This document shows, piece by piece, positions 1-11,138 of a stretch of 64,000 nt of DNA. The notes under the pieces were generated by a model. It saw only the letters and a list, made by a program, of their open reading frames with translations, did no database searches and was not told the origin of the DNA. This DNA comes from Acipenser ruthenus (Eukaryota; Chordata; Actinopteri; Acipenseriformes; Acipenseridae), in the NCBI RefSeq assembly GCF_902713425.1, contig NC_081222.1, positions 12,835,154-12,899,153 on the forward strand, read 5' to 3'. Made by a program: the position numbers and the translations under genes. Positions within the stretch are counted from its first letter, which is position 1; the number at the start of each line of letters is the position of its first letter.

Positions 1-99
1 CCGGAGGTCATGTGGGTTTGCAATTCAAACACTAAACCTTAATCCTTCACTCAACCCCACTACCACAGCAAGCACCCCTGATACACCCACACAACACTA

Positions 100-420
100 A
101 GCATTCCAAATCCTAAAAGGTAGAGACAATGTCCACCCAGGGGACTTTTTTGACCTGAAAAAAGAAACAAGGACCAGAGGTCACAAATGGAAATTAGATA
201 AAGGGGCATTCAGAACAGAAAATAGGAGGCACTTTTTTACACAGAGAATTGTGAGGGTCTGGAACCAACTCCCCAGTAATGTTGTTGAAGCTGACACCCT
301 GGGATCCTTCAAGAAGCTGCTTGATGAGATTCTGGGATCAATAAGCTACTAATAACCAAACGAGCAAGATGGGCTGAATGGCCTCCTCTCGTTTGGAAAC
401 TTTCTTATGTTCTTATGTTC
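100..420 (+). mobile_element. CR1-type LINE, 3' end fragment
   Basis: The stretch ends in a sequence resembling the 3' end of fish CR1-group LINEs (gaatggcctcctctcgtttg) followed by the short tandem tail ttcttatgttcttatgttct. The upstream part (ctggaaccaactccccagta, ggatccttcaagaagctgct) is the usual remnant of the end of the LINE ORF2. It is 5'-truncated and has no open frame. A second, more decayed copy lies at 14965-15080. Confidence 0.75.
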
Positions 421-1050
421 TTACCACAGCAAGCACCCCTTCCGTTTAAAAAAAAAAAAAGAATTTAAAACGAAGAAATAGTCATCCTTTTTAAATGGCT
501 GACACGCAAGCACCAAAGAATTTCAAACGAATAAATAAATAAAGTCGTCCTTTTTAAACGACAGCTCGACTTCAGGCAGGGTGTTGAGTTCACTGAACTG
601 AGGCCTCGTCGTTTGACACTAAGTGGTACTCAGTGGAGATCCAATCTAGGGTAGTGTAAGCAGTGCCAGCTGGGAAACATGAGAGTGAATGGATTTAGCG
701 GCGCCATTGAAAGGGAGTTTAAAACGGCTGTAAATATCCCATGAGACACTCACACTGCCCTGCTTTCTGAATGATGTCATCTGTAAGAGGGGTTTCATAG
801 ACCACCCCTACAGGAACGGGGAGATTTCCATTCGGAGCACAGATCAGATTGGACCGACTACAGCTGTGGCCAACTGTTTTGCATACCCTAGAATTTTAGG
901 ATTAAGACGTCATTATACTTATAAACAGCCTCTGAGTTTTGCATTTGTACTAGCTTTGTTTGAACTAGTTCCTCTTGCTAAGGTTTAAATACCATCTTCA
1001 TAACAGAAACCATCTCGGACAATCCTGGGCGGATTTTTTGTTCAGGGGTA
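421..1050. other. Intergenic, no gene seen
   Basis: AT-rich single-copy-looking DNA with no coding exon I can support. From 858 to about 925 there is a decayed left end of the Tc1-like MITE family described elsewhere (ctgtggccaactgttttgca followed by attttaggattaagac). Confidence 0.5.
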
Positions 1051-1249
1051 TATCTTTGTTTATAGACGTGATGCACGGATAGTGTTGATAGCTGCATGCT
1101 GGTCTTTGTTTATAGACCTGATGCACGGATGGTGTTGATAGCTGCATGCTGGTCTTTGTTTATAGACCTGATGCACGGATGGTGTTGATAGCTGCATGCT
1201 GGTCTTTGTTTATAGACCTGATGCACGGATGGTGTTGATAGCTGCATGC
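1051..1249. repeat. 50-bp minisatellite, 4 copies
   Basis: Four near-identical 50-bp units begin at 1051, 1101, 1151 and 1201, each with tctttgtttatagac and ending in gctgcatgct. The first unit differs by a few bases. No coding signal. Confidence 0.95.
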
Positions 1250-1781
1250 CCACCTCCGCCTCACCGTGCTTTAACATAATCTTCAGGTCTGAACAATACC
1301 AGCGGTGGAGCGAATCATCTGATGAACAGGAGCCACGTTGTTAAGAGCGTTGTCAGTTTTTGGCATGTCAGTGTTTGGGGTGTAAAATATTTTTTCTTAC
1401 TCCTAGATGTCACATCCTAAAAAATATATAATTACAGAACACTTTGGTCTTTCATTTCATGCAGCAGGAAACTGTTTTTTTTTTTTTGTTTTTTTGTTTT
1501 ATTACACAATGATATATAGCATTATTTTTTGCAACAACAACAATATATATATATATATACACACTGTATATGTAGTTCGGTGGACTGGATATATTCAAAC
1601 CTACAGCAAAAGTGCCAGGATGACGCAATTTAGCAGAAGTGTTGGATATAAAAATCTCTGTCTTGAATAACACAAAAAACTCAATCAAAAGGGGGTCTGT
1701 AATAAGGTTAATAACTCAAGCAACAATGAAGTGTTCACACAGCCTGTGTTCACAAAGCTGTAAAAGACACGGTTCCTTTGC

Positions 1782-2050
1782 ACAGAACCACAGAAGAACC
1801 ACTACAGAGCCACTACAGAACCACTACAGAACCACTACAGAACCACTACAGAGCCACTACAGAACCACTACAGAACCACTACAGAGCCACTACAGAACCA
1901 CTACAGAGCCACTACAGAACCACTACAGAACCACTACAGAACCACGGAAGAACCACTACAGAACCACTACAGAACCACCACAGAGCCACTACAGAGACAC
2001 TACAGAACCACTACAGAACCACTACAGAACCACGGAAGAACCACAGAAGA
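1782..2050. repeat. 11-bp minisatellite (ccactacagaa)
   Basis: About 24 copies of the 11-bp unit ccactacagaa/ccactacagag, with some cacggaag and caccacag variants. Because 11 is not a multiple of 3, all frames read the same 11-residue cycle. The open frames across it are artefacts of the repeat. Confidence 0.95.
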
Positions 2051-2273
2051 ACACATTCTCAGTCACAGCTATTTTTAAGCTACTGACTCAAAGGTCGGTG
2101 ATGATACATTCAACACGTAAAAAAATTAAAAATTGGTATCTATAAGGAAGTAGGGTTTTTTTCTGTGGGGTTTTTGTTTTCATGTCACCACGTGTGGAGG
2201 AAGTGGTTTGGATTGTGCTGCAGAATATAAATAACTGCTATATAAAGAGAGGCAGCTTCACAACAACCCCGAG

Positions 2274-2635
2274 ACAGTGCAGAGACACGTCCATACTGAG
2301 ACACTGCAGATCACCAGCTCCTATTGAGAGCAGAGACACGTCCATAATGAGACACTGCAGATCACCAGCTCCTATTGAGAGCAGAGACATGTCCATACTG
2401 AGACACTGCAGATCACCAGCTCCTATTGAGAGCAGAGACATGTCCATACTGAGACACTGCAGATCACCAGCTCCTATTGAGAGCAGAGACACATCCATAA
2501 TGAGACACTGCAGATCACCAGCTCCTATTGAGAGCAGACACGTCCATAATGAGACACTGCAGATCACCAGCTCCTATTGAGAGCAGAGACACGTCCATAA
2601 TGAGACACTGCAGATCACCAGCTCCTATTGAGAGA
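2274..2635. repeat. 51-bp minisatellite, 7 copies
   Basis: Seven copies of a 51-bp unit containing gagacactgcagatcaccag and ctcctattgagagcagagac. Both strands stay open because the unit length is 17 codons and lacks stops in those frames. No sign of a gene. Confidence 0.95.
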
Positions 2636-5363
2636 CAGTGAAAGCACTGAACACAAAGCACATTCTTAGAGCTGTTGACTCCACTGGTGCGCTCATAATG
2701 AATCACTATAAATCCCTCCACCATAGCGTAGCTCTGTTTCTTAGTGTTACCTGTACTCAGACTCACAGGGTCCCCCCTTTAAAGGGTTAATAACGTAGGT
2801 TACAGCTTTTTGAAAGCCTCCATACCATTCTGTGTTGAAACTGGCCCGTCGATTCAGTTACATTTTACCAGTTTAACCTTTTCTGTGCCAGTGAGGTCTC
2901 GTCATTGTTAAACAGTGAGGTTGCAAGAGTGTGCTTCCTGCAGAAAACAAAAAACTGAGTGGGGTCTGTGAACACTGCCTCCATCAGACCAGGCGGGGTC
3001 CTGCCTCAGCTGGCGATGCTTCCATCAGGGAACATCTGTAGATAGTTAGTGTGGATCTTTGAGCTCTGCGTGGTATCGTCTGGTTGCAGGTTTGGATTGC
3101 AGACAGCAGCTTGAGGCTGACAGCGGAACAGCAATAGATGGAACATGTGATGCACTTACATTGTTCCAGGTGCAGGACCTGGTATTGTTTTACACTGTGG
3201 AAGTGTGTGTGTGTTCCTGCCGTGGGATGTAGAGGCAGGGTCATTTTATTCACCTTCTTTTCCCATTTTCCAGTAAGTTGTTTTTCCAAGCCAAATAGAG
3301 CATCTCAAATTTTAGGGCTTGGATTTTTGTTCTATTTTTTTAATTGCTTCTGTAAATACTGTAGAAGATCCTGGGTTTAATGTGCGGTCTTTAACTACAA
3401 CAGCTAAGTGGGTAGCAAAAAAATATTTGTATTGCTTTCCTTTTTTAGGTTCGAGCCTAAAAATGAAATAAAAAAGATATAACATATAAGTTTTATAGAA
3501 CGTCACATGAATCGCTGTTCACGAAGTCTTTCTAATTGCTGTGTATTTAGATGGTAGTTAGTTTGTGTTACAGTTATTATTGCAGCTGTGGGTGGGGTTT
3601 TAATCAGTATCCATGCAATGGTCTGACTGGGGTTGCACTACGTCTAGGAAAGATAAGGCTGGACCATTTTATGTCATGTCAAAAGATTTTGCATGCCTTG
3701 CTGAAGAAGTCACGGCACGCCGCTGACTGTGAGTGACCTCTTTTAAAAGGACCATGTTGCATCTATCAAGTGAAAGAGAAGCTGAGGAGAGCAGTGTTTC
3801 AGCAAAGCCTCAGCCCTGCCTGGCTCACCACAAACAGAAAGAGCTAGCACCATGTATTTCTGCATTTCGCTTCAAAAGCAGAAGATACATTTACGCAGAA
3901 CGCAGTGTGGTGCCTCGGGTATGAGGGCTGCCTCCAGAAATAACCATCGCGGTTATTCATTAGAAATAGAGTATATTGAAATGCGTGAGGGAGTGGTCTT
4001 CATTTAGTTTTTACTTTTAAAAGATTTCTGAACTGATTATGAAGAGAGATTTAATTAAAAAAAAAAATAATAATCAACCAATCACGGTTCAGGGTTTGTC
4101 CAAATTCCAGCACATCTTATCTTGTGTTTAGACGTCACCCTGTACATAGAAAATAATGAGATAAACGTGAGCTTCTGGGAGCCCTCGTCTCTCCATTCTG
4201 GAATGGTGGGGGAGATGTTAAGCCATTACGATGCCTGAATACTTCTCTGGCAGAACGCAGAATATATTCCGATACAGGAACTCGTGTTTTTGATGAATGC
4301 TTTGAGATAATGATTAGGTGATTATATACAGATTTGGGGTCTGTGAAACCAGAAGTCAGATTGCAAACTATATATTTTATTTTTTCTGCAACCATTTCCT
4401 TCTCCAGCAGTATGTTTGGTATCTTTGCAGCAAATGAAAATGCGTGGCATAAACAGATACCACAGAAATGATCGGTTCTGTGATGGGCGGTGTGAGGCAC
4501 AAGTTTAACAAACTCAGATATTTATCAGATGGTTTTTTTTCAAGTTTCCATGGCAACAGCCGTCGCTATAGTAAATGCAATCACACCACTCTGCCTGCAG
4601 TGTTTGTTCCCCTGTCTTTCACAATTTGACTCAATACAGGAAGTGAATTTCTAGAAGAAAGTCGGCACTGTCATTTCACTGAAACCATCAGGGCCTCAAA
4701 CATCCAAGCTGGTCCTGTTTCGTGTTGCTGATCCCTGGACTGCACAGCTGGTTCTTAAAGGACCGCAGTGATTCTGTATCAACAGTATAGCTTCCTGACC
4801 CAATCCATACACCCACCTCTATCTGTGTGATGTGCCTCCCACCCTCTGTCCTAAGTCTCAGTTTCAACTGCGTCCTCTGATCCTGTGGTCTCTGTGATGC
4901 AATGCACTTGGAAAGTCAATGCGTCATTTGCTTAGCAACGGGCTTAACGACCACGAACCCGTTTCTAAACAAACCAACAACATGGCACTGCATGCGGTTT
5001 ATTCAGTGAAGAACCAAAAAAGTTGTTATGAATATAAAACTGCTTCTACTAATGCTTATTCCACTTTTACTTGTGTACAACGACAATTATTTGTACTGTT
5101 ATGATTAACATTATTATTATTATTATTATAGCTACAGAAATATCAAACCCTAATCAGAGTGCCGTGATGAATGTTAATCTTAGTAAAAATAACTTCTTGT
5201 GTGGTGAGATAAATTACTTTGTCATCTTTACGTTACGTTAGTCATTCGCCGGTGAAAAGATCAGGCTTGTGTGGAGCCACAGGCCTCGTTGCCATGGGAA
5301 CGTGATGTCACAAGGATTAACTTCGGCTCTTTTTAAAAGAGGCTAGATCCAGATCTGTGTCTT
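2636..5363. other. Intergenic, no gene seen
   Basis: About 2.7 kb with only short, unconserved open frames. I see no splice-flanked exon with a recognisable product and no repeat family I can name, apart from a short ATT run near 5110. Unrecognised old repeats may be present. Confidence 0.5.
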
Positions 5364-5493
5364 TAGAATTTAGGGTTACCATACGTCCGTTTTTTCCCGG
5401 ACATGTCCTCTTTTTTGATCCTTTAATCTCCGTCCGGCCGGGTTTTTTAAATTTCTAAAAATGTCCGGGATTTTGCCCTGCTCTTTCCATTGA

Positions 5494-5513
5494 ACTACAA
5501 TTCCCAGTGTGCG
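5494..5513 (+). promoter_or_regulatory. ZNF143/Staf-like (SBS) promoter motif in transposon leader
   Basis: ACTACAATTCCCAGTGTGCG fits the extended ZNF143/Staf binding consensus (ACTACAAYTCCCAGNATGC type). It lies about 480 bp before the transposase start, inside the element and before the nested MITE. From known biology this motif often marks vertebrate promoters. Its use here is inferred. Confidence 0.45.
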
Positions 5514-5578
5514 TATACCCTGTAACGAACGGTGTGTGCCGTACGTGTTTAGAAGAGGCCTTTAACGTCTGTGCAGTA

Positions 5579-5857
5579 CGGAAGTGTATTGCTGCCACAC
5601 ATTAAAAAAAAAAATTATCACGTAATTACGTGATATGGAGTTATCACGTAATAAGAACAAACTGAACTAGCATACAGCCTCGATCGTATTATTTACTTTA
5701 ATAATATCTACTCTTTGGAACTTGCTGTTAAGGATTGTCAGCAGCTCCTGTGAGCTTCCACGAGGTGTTAGTTCCCTATCACGTAATTACGTGATCGTCA
5801 TCAAGTAATTACGTCTTTTTTTTTTTTTTTTTAATGTGTGGCAGCAATACGCTTCCA
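5579..5857. mobile_element. MITE nested in the hAT leader (TA target duplication)
   Basis: Long inverted repeats face each other: ggaagtgtattgctgccaca at the left and its near-complement tgtggcagcaatacgcttcc at the right. Each is followed inwards by an A-run or T-run and atcacgtaattacgtgat palindromes. The ends are flanked by TA on both sides (5577-5578 and 5858-5859), typical of Tc1/mariner-type non-autonomous elements. It sits between the hAT 5' end and the transposase ORF, so it inserted after or during the life of the host element. Confidence 0.8.
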
Positions 5858-5996
5858 TAGTACTGGCACGAGCGTAGCCAACTGACACTGCAGAGCTAGA
5901 AGCGGGGTAAGTGGCAGCAGGCGCGAAATAGTCTAGAATTTGATTTGAAATTGTTGAACACTTTTATTTAAATGAAGACACCTACCACCGAACACA

Positions 5997-7913
5997 ATGC
6001 CAAAACGAAAGTGTAAATTGACTGCAGAATTAAAAACAAAATTTCCGTGTTTTCGAAGTGGTCGAGTAGAATGGGAAGCCGAGTGCTTGGTATGTAGAGC
6101 TGGTACTTACGTCTCTGTGGCAAATAAAGGTGCTATTGATTTACAATCTCATGTGGATTCTGAAAAGCATAAGAAGGCAGTTCGAGGAGAGAGCTCATCA
6201 GCAAAATTAACAGATTATTTTGTAAAACCAGGCAGCAAATCAGAGGATGCTGTTACTGCAGCTGAGGGTGCTCTAGCATTTCACACTGTTAAGCATCACA
6301 ATAGTTTCAAGTCAATGGATTGCACTTCTGTCTTGTTGAAGAAGACATTCCCTGATTCTGAGGTAGCCCGAAAATGTTCAAGTGCTCGAACCAAGACAGA
6401 AGCGATTGTTAACTCTGTGCTTGCACCGCATTCTGTTGACACTGCTCTAAAAGCGCTTGAAGAAAATGACATAGCATACTGTGGAATTGCTACAGATGGA
6501 AGCAATCACGGTTCAGTGAAAATATTCCCAGTAATAATTCAATATTTTGACTGGAAGAACGGCGGTTTGCAGTCAAAATTAATCGAGGTCCAGAACACAC
6601 CTAATGAGACTGCCGATACGATTGCACAATACGTCAAGGAAACTCTGGAAAAGAACGGTTTGTTTGAGAAGTGTATCGCGTTTACGGGGGACAACTGCAA
6701 TACAAATTTCGGAGGACTCCGGCATGATGAAGAAGGAAAGAACGTGTTTGCAAACTTAAAGAAGTTATTGCAGAAGAGGACTTTAATCGGTGTGGGTTGC
6801 CCAGCACACATTTTGAACAATTGTGTCCATCATGGGGCAGACACACTGGATGTTGACATTGAGAACATTATTTTTAAAATTTACCAATACTTTCATATCT
6901 ATACTGTCCGAACTGAGCATCTGAAAGAGTACTGTGAGTTTGTTGATATCGAATACAGAAATCTGCTTTCTCACAGCAAGACACGATGGCTGTCCTTATT
7001 CCCAGGCATTACAAGGCTACTACAGATGTTTCCAGCCTTGAAGTCGTTCTTTCTGTCACAGGACAAACTACCCACGGTGATTAAGACATTTTTCGAACAT
7101 CAGTTCAGTGAGATTTACCTCTGGCACATGCACTCACTCATGACTGTATTCCAATCACACATTCAAGAAATTGAAAGGGAAAACAACTCTGTCGTGGAAG
7201 TGCTGAAAAGCTTGAACTCAGTTCACACCATCCTTCTTGAACGTAAGACCCACAACTTCATGTCCCTGAAAGTTAAGGGACTACTGGCACAAAAGCGCAA
7301 GGAGGGACTTGATGGAGAGTGTGACAAATTCTGTGCTGAAGTACAATGTCTGTACAGCACATGCTTAGAATATTTGGAGAGGTGGATGACACCCCTGGAA
7401 GAATTCTCTTGTTTCATGTGGCTTGCCCTGAGTGAGACACCTAATTGGAATGATGTGGAATCTTGTGTCTTATACCTGGCAGAGAAGGGGGTGTCAATTG
7501 ATGACGTGAAGTGTTTTGATCAGTTCAGCAATCTGAAGAAATTCACGGAAAGTTGCAACAGTGATGAAGAGTTCAGTAATTTGCTAGCACACCAAAAGTG
7601 GACCAAATATTTTGAGAAGTCCAAAAATATTGAGTGTCACTCAGAACTGTTAAAGATTGTACAGTTCTTCTTTGCTGTCCCCTCTCACAATGCAAATGTA
7701 GAGCGAGTTTTCTCACTGATGCAAAGCCAGTGGACAAAGGAAAGGAACCACTTGACTGTTGAGTCGCTGAAAGGGATTCTCCTTGTACAGTACAATTTCA
7801 GACAAACGTCTTGCAAAGACTTTCATGCCTACTTGATGAGCAATCAACCACTGCTGAGAAAGATGAGATCTACAGAGAAGTATGCATGGGCACATCAGGA
7901 GGAGGAGGACTGA
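5997..7913 (+). CDS. hAT-family transposase, 638 aa, intact
   Basis: Single-exon protein between hAT-type terminal repeats. The N-terminus has a CX2C...HX5H zinc-finger module (C30, C33, H52, H58), expected to bind the transposon ends. The RNase H-like core shows GIATDGSNH (D167), FTGDNCNTNFGG (D232), the hAT-typical CPAH pair (C268, H271) and SKTRWLSL (TRW at 329-331). The C-terminal hATC dimerisation segment contains NANVERVFSLM, whose Glu is the usual third catalytic acid, followed by WTKERNHLTVESLKGIL. Length and domain order fit autonomous hAT transposases. The start ATG has A at -3. The C-terminus ends in EEED. A domesticated host gene is the alternative, but the flanking perfect TIRs argue for a transposon. 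Catalytic assignment is by motif only. Confidence 0.9.
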   Translation: MPKRKCKLTAELKTKFPCFRSGRVEWEAECLVCRAGTYVSVANKGAIDLQSHVDSEKHKKAVRGESSSAKLTDYFVKPGSKSEDAVTAAEGALAFHTVKHHNSFKSMDCTSVLLKKTFPDSEVARKCSSARTKTEAIVNSVLAPHSVDTALKALEENDIAYCGIATDGSNHGSVKIFPVIIQYFDWKNGGLQSKLIEVQNTPNETADTIAQYVKETLEKNGLFEKCIAFTGDNCNTNFGGLRHDEEGKNVFANLKKLLQKRTLIGVGCPAHILNNCVHHGADTLDVDIENIIFKIYQYFHIYTVRTEHLKEYCEFVDIEYRNLLSHSKTRWLSLFPGITRLLQMFPALKSFFLSQDKLPTVIKTFFEHQFSEIYLWHMHSLMTVFQSHIQEIERENNSVVEVLKSLNSVHTILLERKTHNFMSLKVKGLLAQKRKEGLDGECDKFCAEVQCLYSTCLEYLERWMTPLEEFSCFMWLALSETPNWNDVESCVLYLAEKGVSIDDVKCFDQFSNLKKFTESCNSDEEFSNLLAHQKWTKYFEKSKNIECHSELLKIVQFFFAVPSHNANVERVFSLMQSQWTKERNHLTVESLKGILLVQYNFRQTSCKDFHAYLMSNQPLLRKMRSTEKYAWAHQEEED

Positions 7914-8241
7914 AAAAGGACTGGTGGATGTAAAAAAAACATTTAAATTCGTTTTTTTTTTTTTTTTTTTTTAGGCCATTACACTTTTTTTTTAAATTAA
8001 TTACTTGATGAGCATATCAGGAGGAAGCACAGAAGAAAATGACTCACCACATGTAAAAAGGTACATTTAAATTTGAATGACATTGATTTTTGAGGCTATA
8101 ACACTTGTAGATGTGTAGACGTGTAGTACACAGTATATATATAACACATATTAATACAACTCGAGTTGGTAGATACACCAACCCCCCCTCTCCAAAGTGT
8201 CCTCTTTTTTGTAAGTTCAAATATGGTAACCCTATAGAATT

Positions 8242-8717
8242 CACACTTTTCATCCCAGGGATTCCTCTGGTTACTTTTCACTGGGCAGTCCACCTTTTTT
8301 GTAGTGTGGGGACCGGAACTGAATGCAGTATTGTAAGTGCGGTCTGACACGGGAGCACAAGTCTACCTTTGGAGCCTTCTGACTGTCCTTGTCTACAACG
8401 TCAATAAAATACACTGTTCAACCTGTTTGTGCAAGTTAGCATTTCTACACCATAGCATGTAAGAGGGTGGTGACAGTATACCCTACTTATGGATTCGCTT
8501 GCTCTCAGTGTTGTATGGTAAGCTTGTGGTAGACAGTGGTTTAAAGATTTTATTGATAAACAGCTGTTGATGATGCTGGCTTACTAACATGCTCAACATA
8601 ACAGCAACTAAAATTCACGATGGCAACTCTCTCCAGCTTTGTGTCGTCTGCAGATTTGACAAGCTTGCTACTGTAAATGTTGTGGAAGAGGCTGTGGGGC
8701 CAATTAGAGCTCAGAAA
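8242..8717. other. Intergenic, no gene seen
   Basis: Unremarkable AT-rich sequence between the hAT element and the 33-bp minisatellite. No recognisable exon, RNA gene or repeat family. Confidence 0.45.
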
Positions 8718-9105
8718 CTTTGAGTGCTCATATCAATGACAGCTCAGCCACTTTGAGTGTTAATATCAATGAGAGCTCAGCCACTTTGAGTGCTAATATC
8801 AATGAGAGCTCAGCCACTTTGAGTGTTCATATCAATGAGAGCTCAGCCACTTTGAGTGTTCATATCAATGAGAGCTCAGCCACTTTGAGTGTTCATATCA
8901 ATGAGAGCTCAGCCACTTTGAGTGTTCATATCAATGAGAGCTCAGCCACTTTGAGTGTTCATATCAATGAGAGCTCAGCCACTTTGAGTGTTCATATCAA
9001 TGAGAGCTCAGCCACTTTGAGTGTTCATATCAATGAGAGCTCAGCCACTTTGAGTGTTCATATCAATGAGAGCTCAGCCACTTTGAGTGTTCATATCACC
9101 GAGTG
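8718..9105. repeat. 33-bp minisatellite, about 12 copies
   Basis: About twelve tandem copies of a 33-bp unit (agctcagccactttgagtgt then tcatatcaatgag), nearly identical. The unit is 11 codons and stop-free, which produces a 128-residue repetitive open frame with no gene-like context. Confidence 0.95.
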
Positions 9106-9672
9106 ATACAACGCTGAATGAATGAGCGAAGGCCTCAGAAGCTTTCTAACCGCACACAGTGAATGAACTATCCGATATCCCCAGCCCAGCGCAGTATATC
9201 TGTATTCCCTGTAAGGGGTTCTATGTGGCTGGACACACCTCTCACAGCCTCCTACATGTGTTTTCAAAGGGGGGAGGGCTAGACTTCCTAATAAAGGAAG
9301 TGTGTTCACATCTGAAACAATCCTTCTTTAAATATGGGATTCTGTACGGAAATCAAACCAATAACATTCATCTGGCACCTGGCCGTGCTCATGTCAGAGT
9401 CTCTAAATAAAGGGCTGATTTCTAGCTTCCAAAATAGAAGGGAGGATGTTGCAGTATTCTGTCGGCTCAGTTTCGGTAATGTACCGCACAACACGCATCC
9501 GCTTCCAATTGCAAATCAATCTGTGCTTGCCTGTGCTTCTTGGCACTGAACCGAAATAAATGTTACGTATACAAGCGAACTGAGCCCCTCTGAGGTCTGA
9601 TTTCAAATGGAGTCTGGAGTGGAGTCTGTCTGGAAGAATTGCAGGGGAACTCCTGTGTGGAAGGAGGGAGGC

Positions 9673-9676
<4 letters not shown>
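9106..9676. other. Intergenic, no gene seen
   Basis: No exon or named repeat that I can support between the 33-bp array and the GA tract. Confidence 0.4.

Positions 9677-9732
<56 letters not shown>
9677..9732. repeat. (GA)n microsatellite
   Basis: About 55 bp of almost pure GA dinucleotides, directly abutting the truncated LINE. Confidence 0.95.
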
Positions 9733-10508
9733 TCAGATTGGCTTCCTACCAAACCACCGCACCTCTGACCACATTTACACCTGGCACACCCTAATAAACA
9801 AACACGTCCACCGAACAAACACAGGAAAAATATTTGCATGTTTTATTGATTTAAAAAATATAGCATTTGATTCAGTTTGGCACAACGGGGTAAAGTGTAT
9901 GACGTAATAGAATCGATGTATTCAGAAAATAAGTGCGGTGTGAAAATTGCTAACAGAAGAACAGAATTCTTCACACAGGGTCGTGGAGTGAGACAGGGCT
10001 GCAGTCTGAGCCCAGCACTGTTCAACACCTACATCAATGAGCTGGCTACAGTGCTGAATCAGTCTGCAGTCCCTGGTCCTACTTTACACGACACAGAAAT
10101 TCAATTCCTGCTCTATGCAGATGACCTGGTCCTGCTGTCACCCACAGAGCAGGGGCTGCAGCAGAGCCTGGCACTGCTAGAGCAGTTGTGTCAGACCTGG
10201 GCACTGGCAGTAAAGTTATTCTTTAAAAAAAAAATGACATTTCTCTCCCATAATTCCCACACATGACCAGTCCAACAGAGAGTGGCAGTCCTACTGGGGA
10301 GGGACACACAGCCTAAGGGAAACACAATGAGCACACTGGGGGGGCACTGACAGGAGGGGGGAGGTGTCGTTTGTTTTGTCTACTTGTGTTCAGCGTTCAG
10401 TTTTACTTTCCTACCTCTTTATTTAATCATTCCTTTTCATTTATTATTTTGTAACTGCTTTGGCAATACCACTGATATTGACATGCCAATAAAAGCAGTT
10501 CTCTGAAA
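9733..10508 (+). mobile_element. Non-LTR retrotransposon (LINE) fragment with reverse-transcriptase motifs
   Basis: Starting at 9733 a frame reads IGFLPNHRTSDHIYTWHTLI and then FACFIDLKNIAFDSVW, the RT motif A region. A stop follows near 9907. The frame resumes with GRGVRQGCSLSPALFNTYIN (motif B), then FLLYADDLVLLSP, the YADD catalytic box, and ends near 10266. A 3' tail follows, finishing near ggcaataccactgatattga and an aataaaagcag end. The copy is 5'-truncated and inactive. The clade cannot be fixed by eye. Confidence 0.85.
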
Positions 10509-10649
10509 GTCAACCCAACGGCTGCTGCGTCACAGAGAGGAAATCTGCTAAACCCGTCAAACATCCACTAGCTCTGCTCTTTCATTGCCAAGCATGACTC
10601 ACTCCACTGCTGCCTGCTTCCCAGTGTCAGCGCCAAAGCAAAGTACCTA

Positions 10650-10870
10650 CTCCTGCGAAGTGCACAGCAAGCAACCGGACAGACACGTCAGAGATTCAGG
10701 CAGGGAACTCACTTTAACCTTAGATCAAATCGCATAAACATCAAGCATATTTTAAGAGCTTCCAATGCCAGATCAAATCGAATAGCTAGTATCTTATTCA
10801 TCCCTTGATAAGCAATACACCCAATGATCAGCAAGGAAGGGATTTATATCCTACCTCTGTAGTGCTCAAC
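10650..10870. repeat. Unclassified dispersed repeat (copy 1)
   Basis: About 200 bp here is clearly related to 22705-22880: both share aactcact-taacctt, atcaaatc-cataaacatcaag, gaatagctagtatct and gatcagcaaggaagggattt. Similarity is roughly 75-80% by eye. No termini or coding capacity seen. Confidence 0.7.
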
Positions 10871-10980
10871 TCAGAAAATAAATGCGTTCCCTGACAAACG
10901 TTTTGACCAGAAGTCCTTTCTCAGTGTCTCCAATGAAGACTTGTAGTCGAAACGTTTCTCATTACATTTCTTATAGTATT

Positions 10981-11138
10981 TCTGATTTTATAACTCCCCA
11001 TCTACTTTTGCGATATCATTTTGTAGTTTCTTTGATTGCACGATGTTAAATAAAGGATCTCAATTATGTTCACGTAGTTTTTTAAATGAGGTCTCAATCC
11101 TACAGTTCTACGTGATGCAAATCCTTTGGCCACAGATG
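10981..11138 (-). mobile_element. Tc1-like MITE, partial copy
   Basis: Matches the right half of the MITE family seen throughout the window (ttttgcgatatcattttgta, tctttgattgcacgatgtta, ending gatgcaaatcctttggccac). Reverse orientation relative to the 37152 copy; one end is missing. Confidence 0.75.

Larger units (their letters stand above)
5371..8234 (+). mobile_element. hAT-superfamily DNA transposon, apparently intact
   Basis: A 2,864-bp element bounded by perfect 13-bp terminal inverted repeats, TAGGGTTACCATA at 5371-5383 and its complement at 8222-8234. It is flanked by the direct repeat TAGAATT (5364-5370 and 8235-8241). hAT elements make 8-bp duplications, so this is either 7 of 8 surviving or a shifted end. 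Subterminal regions on both sides carry tgtcctctttttt-like motifs. It encodes one uninterrupted 638-aa transposase and contains a nested MITE in its 5' leader. Perfect ends, target duplication and an unbroken ORF suggest a young or recently active copy. Confidence 0.9.

Noticed and set aside
1639-2145. Repetitive 168-aa frame over the 11-bp array
   Set aside because: Minisatellite translation; no start context, homologue or exon structure.
8720-9106. 128-aa frame with 11-residue repeats (SATLSVHINES)
   Set aside because: A 33-bp stop-free minisatellite explains it fully; no signal peptide, flanking exons or conserved context.
9877-10266. Host gene encoding a reverse-transcriptase-like protein
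   Set aside because: The upstream part carries a stop within the RT domain and it has LINE-type 3' sequence; a dead LINE fragment.
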